Assembly (NCBI GenBank): GCA_021812845.1
Contig: JAKAML010000025.1
Span: 1-9,863 of the forward strand
Length of the DNA stretch: 9,863 nucleotides
Origin: Pseudomonadota bacterium
GTDB taxonomy: Bacteria; Pseudomonadota; Alphaproteobacteria; Rhizobiales; Hyphomicrobiaceae
Direction of reading: 5' to 3'
Part shown: positions 5,660 through 9,863 of the stretch, one piece after another
Layout: each line of letters begins with the position of its first letter
How positions within the stretch are numbered: the first letter of the stretch is position 1
Made by a program: the position numbers and the translations under genes
Notes under the pieces: model-generated
The model's database searches: none
Told to the model about the DNA's origin: nothing
The model's input: only the letters and a program-made list of their open reading frames with translations

Positions 5660-6472
5660 ATGATCGAGCTTCTGACTGACTGCCACCGGTCGCCGGTCCG
5701 AGACCGGATCGGGCGCGCGTCGAAGGCCGCGACGCGGGCCATGGTCGTCGGTGTCGCTCTGATGGCGGGCGCGGACGCGGCTCTCGCACAGGCGCTCGAC
5801 ATCGACGCGCCGGAGATCAAGGCCGGCGAGCGCGAGATCCGCTCGATCAACATCCTCAACCGCGGCTATAGGCCGGTGTCGGCGGGGGAGCCGCGATCGT
5901 CGCACGAGATCGACCTCGGCTATTCGCCGGTCGACTGGTTCAAGGGCATCGTGCACCTCGACATCGAGAACCTGATCGGGGACGGCGCGATCGCCGACCA
6001 CATCGGTCTCGAAAGCTTTGTCGCGTTGCGCAAGGCGGGCGACGAGGGCGGTCTGGCGCTGACCTGGTATACGGGCGTGATGATCTCCACCGACGAGCTC
6101 AGCACCAGCTCCCTGGTGTTCGGTCCGATCCTCAAGCTCAGCCGGGGCAAGGGCTCCGTCACCCTCAACTCCTATTTCGATCACACGTTCGGCCGCAACA
6201 GCGGCCCCGGCGTCAATCTCGCCTATGCCTTGCAGGCGAAGTACGAGCTGAGCGAGCGCGTGGCGATCGGCGTCGAGGGCTTCGGGCGGATCGAAAATCT
6301 CGGCAGCGCGCCGGTGTGGGACGAGCAGGACCATCGCATCGGGCCAGGAGTCTTCCTGTCGTGGGACGGGGAGGGCGGGCGCGGCTACGGCCTCGACATC
6401 GGCGTGCTCTCAGGGCTCACCGACGCGGCGCCCGACGTGACGCTGAAGGTCAACTTCGGAACGACGTTCTGA
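5660..6472 (+). CDS. Putative outer-membrane beta-barrel protein, function unknown
   Basis: About 270 residues. A basic N-region is followed by a hydrophobic core and cleavage near ADAALAQA, so it is exported by Sec. The mature part alternates polar and hydrophobic residues as beta-strands do (for example HEIDLGYSPVDWFKG, LVFGPILKLSRG, NLAYALQAKYEL) and ends VNFGTTF, with the C-terminal Phe typical of outer-membrane barrels. GLDIGVLSGLTDAAPDVTLK near the end resembles poorly characterised proteobacterial barrel proteins that I recall being annotated as hypothetical or 'transporter'. The start is uncertain: ATG at 5639 would add seven residues but has no ribosome site at proper distance, while ATG at 5660 has a weak GGGA seven bases upstream. 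It lies 131 bp after sgaA in the same direction and converges with the next gene. I cannot name a substrate or role. Confidence 0.75.
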   Translation: MIELLTDCHRSPVRDRIGRASKAATRAMVVGVALMAGADAALAQALDIDAPEIKAGEREIRSINILNRGYRPVSAGEPRSSHEIDLGYSPVDWFKGIVHLDIENLIGDGAIADHIGLESFVALRKAGDEGGLALTWYTGVMISTDELSTSSLVFGPILKLSRGKGSVTLNSYFDHTFGRNSGPGVNLAYALQAKYELSERVAIGVEGFGRIENLGSAPVWDEQDHRIGPGVFLSWDGEGGRGYGLDIGVLSGLTDAAPDVTLKVNFGTTF

Positions 6473-6474
6473 CG

Positions 6475-6498
6475 CCTGCGGCTCAGCAGCCGCGCAGG
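6475..6498. terminator. Shared hairpin between convergent genes
   Basis: GCGGCT (6478-6483) and AGCCGC (6488-6493) form a perfect 6-bp stem with a four-base loop, and CCT/AGG pairing beyond a two-base bulge extends it. It starts three bases after the stop of the barrel gene and overlaps the stop of the 69-residue gene on the other strand. It could therefore act as a two-way terminator, though neither side has a clear U-run. Confidence 0.45.
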
Positions 6499-6692
6499 GT
6501 CATGGCGAGCGGCGGCTCGGCGATGATCGTGGTCGGGCCGTCGGCGGTCGCGACCTCGACGCCGGCGCGCAGCGGCACGACCCGCGGGGTGCGGGCGGCG
6601 CGGACGGCGGCGGCGCGGTCGCGCTCGATGCTTTCCGCGAAGCCGACGCGGCGGAGAACCGCGCCATAGGCGTTGAAGCTCATCCCGTTCAT
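6483..6692 (-). CDS. Hypothetical 69-residue protein
   Basis: An unrecognised small protein, MNGMSFNAYGAVLRR at the start and PLAMTLRGC at the end, with no signal peptide or membrane segment. Support for coding is threefold. Codon third positions are overwhelmingly G or C, as in the real neighbours. The ATG (complement of 6690-6692) is preceded by GGGAAGGTGGG, a strong ribosome site about seven bases away. And the frame fits neatly between two genes, ending ten bases from the convergent stop of the barrel gene. A second in-frame ATG lies three codons on. The composition is mixed (an Arg/Ala-rich middle, then a Val/Thr/Ile-rich part), suggesting a small folded domain. A frame open by chance remains possible in DNA this GC-rich. 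Confidence 0.55.
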   Translation of the reverse strand: MNGMSFNAYGAVLRRVGFAESIERDRAAAVRAARTPRVVPLRAGVEVATADGPTTIIAEPPLAMTLRGC

Positions 6693-6855
6693 GGTGAACC
6701 CACCTTCCCGATCGAAGCCGCGGGCACCCACCGCGCCCGGGCTCGACGGTGATCACCATACGGGCCCGGCCTTAAGGGCGCTTTCGACGTGGCGCTACAA
6801 TTTTAGGGAAGTGGCGACGGCGTCGCGGAATGTGCGCGGCGTCGGGTCGTGCGCG

Positions 6856-7473
6856 TCAGAAGCGGTAGCCGTAGCGGACGCCGATGCGGTCGAGGCCCTC
6901 ATTGAAGTCCTGCGTATAGCCGTTCGAGATGTGCTCGAAATAGACCGACAGACTGTTCCGCCCGTCGAGGCGCACGCCGAGTTCGATCGGGATGTGGAAC
7001 AGGACGCGCGAGCCGAGGGCCTTCTTGTCGGGGGCGACGGGGCCGGTCTCGCCGTCGTGGATCGCAGCGCCGAGGCCGGTCGCCAAGAAGAGCCGGGGCG
7101 AAAGTTCGATCTCCCAGCGGGCGTCGAGGTAGGCGTGGCTGGTGTCGCCGCGCGTGTTGATCGAGGCGCCGATGGCGGGCCTGAGCACGCCGAACAGGAA
7201 CGGCAGGGTGGGGGAGAACGACACCTCGAGGTTGAGATCGGCGGCGTTGTCCTCGAGCCGGAAGCCGCTCCAGAGGTCGGGCACGTCGTGGGCGAGGATG
7301 CCGGCCTTCAGCTCGTGCACGAGTCCGTCGGCGGCGGCCGGCACTGCCGCGGCCGCAAATGCCAGGGCGGCGCAGAGCACAGCGGCCAGTGGTGCGGCGC
7401 GGGTGGCGCCACCTGTGGCAGCTCGGGCGGCGACGGAGGTCGGGCGCGGCATCGGGTCGGGTGACGGGGTCAT
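6856..7473 (-). CDS. pagL: Lipid A 3-O-deacylase, PagL-like (acyloxyacyl hydrolase family)
   Basis: A 205-residue predicted outer-membrane enzyme that would remove the 3-O-linked acyl chain from lipid A and so remodel lipopolysaccharide. The first ~48 residues are an Ala-rich signal peptide. The rest alternates as beta-strands and ends in YGYRF, with the terminal Phe of outer-membrane barrels. The key mark is FEHISNGYTQ: His181 and Ser183 match the catalytic H-x-S of PagL, which is followed by N-G as in the family. The third member, Glu twelve residues after the Ser in Pseudomonas PagL, is Asp195 here, with Glu192 nearby. The start is uncertain: ATG at 7473 gives a long N-region, ATG at 7452 a shorter one, and neither has a clear ribosome site. 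It lies downstream of a small periplasmic-protein gene, 110 bp away. Confidence 0.85.
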   Translation of the reverse strand: MTPSPDPMPRPTSVAARAATGGATRAAPLAAVLCAALAFAAAAVPAAADGLVHELKAGILAHDVPDLWSGFRLEDNAADLNLEVSFSPTLPFLFGVLRPAIGASINTRGDTSHAYLDARWEIELSPRLFLATGLGAAIHDGETGPVAPDKKALGSRVLFHIPIELGVRLDGRNSLSVYFEHISNGYTQDFNEGLDRIGVRYGYRF

Positions 7474-7583
7474 GTCCGGCGAGGGAACCCCTGTTTTCCG
7501 CGAAGCGCAACGGCGCGCACAAGGGCGGCGCAGGGATCGGACGGAGGCGTTGCCGCCGGAACACACGGGGGAGTGCGCCGGGA

Positions 7584-7871
7584 TCAGGGTGCGAAGCCGG
7601 CCTGGGCGATCTCGAACTGGCACTTGCGGCCGAGCTTCATGAACTTCGACAGCACGCAGCTCTTGACCTTCTCCACGGTCGGGTTCTCGCCGATGCACAG
7701 GCGGCGGACGTCGCTCTCGCAGGCGGCACGCAGCTTCGGGGTGACCTCCGGCGGCAGCTTGAATTCCTCGCTGGCGCGGGCCGGACCGGTCGCGGTCAGG
7801 GCGACGGTCGTGACGGTGATGGCGGCAGCGGCAGCGAACGCAAGCGGCAACGCGATGAAACGAGCTTTCAT
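7584..7871 (-). CDS. Small periplasmic protein with four cysteines (Cys-rich repeat type)
   Basis: A 95-residue protein. Residues 1-33 are a Sec signal peptide ending in ARA, so the mature part is about 62 residues and periplasmic. It carries Cys51, Cys59, Cys72 and Cys84, in the pattern C-x7-C-x12-C-x11-C, with ESDVRRLC in the first half. This spacing resembles the Cys-rich (GLG1-type) repeat seen in small exported proteins of Hyphomicrobiales, and the four cysteines probably form two disulfides. The start (complement of 7869-7871) has GAGGGGG five bases upstream, and a candidate promoter lies at 8003-8030. It precedes the PagL-like gene. Its role is not known. Confidence 0.8.
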   Translation of the reverse strand: MKARFIALPLAFAAAAAITVTTVALTATGPARASEEFKLPPEVTPKLRAACESDVRRLCIGENPTVEKVKSCVLSKFMKLGRKCQFEIAQAGFAP

Positions 7872-8002
7872 GAGTGCCCCCTCGGCAGTCGTGGAACGGC
7901 GGTATCTGGTATGGCCGGGCATCGACCACGCCGCGACGACGAAATAAAGGCCTCGAGGCGGGCGCGACAACCGGCCACGGGAACAAGTCATTCGCGCCGT
8001 CG

Positions 8003-8030
8003 AGGATAGTCCGGGTGCGGTTGCGGACAA
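8003..8030 (-). promoter_or_regulatory. Candidate promoter for the four-Cys protein gene
   Basis: On the minus strand TTGTCC (complement of 8025-8030) and TATCCT (complement of 8003-8008) are 16 bp apart, a moderate match to the housekeeping consensus. The leader would be about 125 bases. It lies downstream of the hairpin that ends the preceding gene, as expected for an independent unit. Confidence 0.35.
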
Positions 8031-8063
8031 ATGCAACCTCGGCGTTAACGTTGACGACGGTGC

Positions 8064-8087
8064 GCCGGTCGCCCCGGCGCGACCGGC
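8064..8087 (-). terminator. Strong hairpin directly after the GST-like gene
   Basis: GCCGGTCGC (8064-8072) and GCGACCGGC (8079-8087) form a perfect 9-bp stem with a six-base loop, and the hairpin abuts the stop codon at 8088-8090. No U-run follows. Its stability and position make it the likely end of the mmsA-GST transcript. Confidence 0.55.
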
Positions 8088-8735
8088 TCAGCGCAACGGG
8101 ACCGGGACACCGCCCGGCAGCAATTCGTAAGGTGGTTTCCAGCCGGGCAGGGCCGCGATGCGGCGGGTCCAGGCAGTGATGGCAGGGTGCGTCGCGGCGA
8201 GATCGAACGTAGTCTCGGCGGTCGGGTAGAACATGTAGCCGGCAAGTGACAGGTCGGCGATGGTCGGTTGCGTGCCGACGACCCAGTCGCGGCCGGCGAG
8301 GTGGCTCTCGAGCAGTGCGAGGTGCTGTTCGGATTGGGCGCGCAGGAAGGCCAGCACCTCGGGATGGGGCGGCTGCGGCGCGAACGCCTTCTGCAGCCGG
8401 TGCATGGCGAAGTAGCCGGTGAACTTGTGGTTGTCCCACAGGATCCAGCGCAACACCTCGGTGCGGTCCTCGGGCGTGCGGGCCGCGAAGTGACCGGTCC
8501 TCTCGGCAAGCTCGGTCAGGATCGCGCCGGACTGCGTGAGGCGGCGGCCGTCCGTCTCCAGCACCGGGATCTCGCCCATGGGGTTGAACGCCTGCCGCCA
8601 CTCGGGCTTCCGGGTGTCGCCGGCCGCGACCGAGACCAGCACCGGCTCCCAGTCGAGCCCGGCTGTGGCGAGGTACATCGCCACCTTGTAGGTGTTTCCG
8701 GAGCGGCCGAAGCCGTGCAGGCGGTAGGTGGGCAT
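8088..8735 (-). CDS. Glutathione S-transferase family protein
   Basis: A 215-residue cytoplasmic protein, normal for a GST. Residues 1-80 are the thioredoxin-like half: YRLHGFGRSGNTYKV contains Ser12 and the SGN turn where bacterial GSTs activate glutathione, Pro57 in GEIPVLE is the conserved cis-proline, and QSGAI (68-72) corresponds to the E/Q-S-x-A-I motif that binds the glutamyl part. The helical half contains T158-I-A-D161 in PTIADLSL, the usual folding motif. The target compound cannot be told. The gene follows mmsA by 34 bp in the same direction, so the two are probably one operon, and its product might handle a reactive aldehyde or thioester from that pathway. The ribosome site is weak. 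A perfect hairpin directly follows the stop. Confidence 0.9.
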   Translation of the reverse strand: MPTYRLHGFGRSGNTYKVAMYLATAGLDWEPVLVSVAAGDTRKPEWRQAFNPMGEIPVLETDGRRLTQSGAILTELAERTGHFAARTPEDRTEVLRWILWDNHKFTGYFAMHRLQKAFAPQPPHPEVLAFLRAQSEQHLALLESHLAGRDWVVGTQPTIADLSLAGYMFYPTAETTFDLAATHPAITAWTRRIAALPGWKPPYELLPGGVPVPLR

Positions 8736-8769
8736 GGTCGATGCTCGCTGGCGTTGCCGGTGGGTGCGG

Positions 8770-9863
<1,094 letters not shown>

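Noticed and set aside
2586..5789. A 1067-codon open frame on the minus strand
   Set aside because: It covers parts of tctA and tctB in a wrong frame and the antisense of sgaA. It is extremely Arg/Pro-rich and has no recognisable domain, so it is a GC artefact.
6748..6757. The palindrome GGTGATCACC, and GCGACGGCGTCGC at 6814-6826, as operators
   Set aside because: Both are short and expected by chance in this base composition, and neither is tied to a convincing promoter.
6856..8601. A 581-codon minus-strand frame that appears to fuse PagL to upstream sequence
   Set aside because: Only its C-terminal 205 residues are real. The upstream part runs in the wrong frame through the four-Cys gene, a terminator and the GST gene.

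Overview
The window reads as ordinary chromosomal DNA from a GC-rich (around 70%) alphaproteobacterium, most likely of the Hyphomicrobiales. This is inferred from strongly GC-ending codons, from the gene types (tripartite tricarboxylate transporter with a Bug-type binding protein, serine-glyoxylate aminotransferase, PagL-like lipid A deacylase, a small Cys-rich periplasmic protein), and from promoter style. I saw no rRNA, tRNA, CRISPR array, transposase or phage gene.

Layout. At 1-94 (minus) is the first 31 codons of a Tat-exported protein. From 219 to 3646 (minus, transcribed tctB -> tctA -> tctC) is a complete tripartite tricarboxylate transporter: small membrane subunit, large membrane subunit, then a 367-bp gap with regulatory-looking structure, then the periplasmic binding protein. 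A 676-bp divergent intergenic region (3647-4322) separates tctB from a plus-strand serine-glyoxylate aminotransferase (4323-5528), which has a good sigma70-type promoter. It is followed on the plus strand by an outer-membrane beta-barrel protein of unknown function (5660-6472). The minus strand then resumes with a 69-residue orphan (6483-6692), a lipid A 3-O-deacylase of the PagL family (6856-7473), a small four-Cys periplasmic protein (7584-7871), and an apparent operon of a methylmalonate-semialdehyde dehydrogenase (cut by the right edge) and a glutathione S-transferase-like protein (8088-8735).

How the genes may work together. The transporter would bring a carboxylate into the cell. The aminotransferase makes glycine and hydroxypyruvate from serine and glyoxylate. 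The dehydrogenase feeds valine or inositol breakdown products into acyl-CoA. These are separate bits of carbon metabolism and I see no proof that they form one pathway. The 5.6-8.0 kb stretch is mainly cell-envelope proteins.

No dramatic new system is visible. The most unusual signals are non-coding. Short direct repeats of 15-16 bp sit in the leaders of tctC and tctB. A 9-mer shared by the tctB upstream repeat also lies inside the sgaA promoter spacer. A perfect IHF consensus and a perfect TATAAT lie in an AT-rich island between tctA and tctC. Protein-level oddities are an Ala-Pro tail on TctC and an Asp where PagL enzymes have the catalytic Glu.
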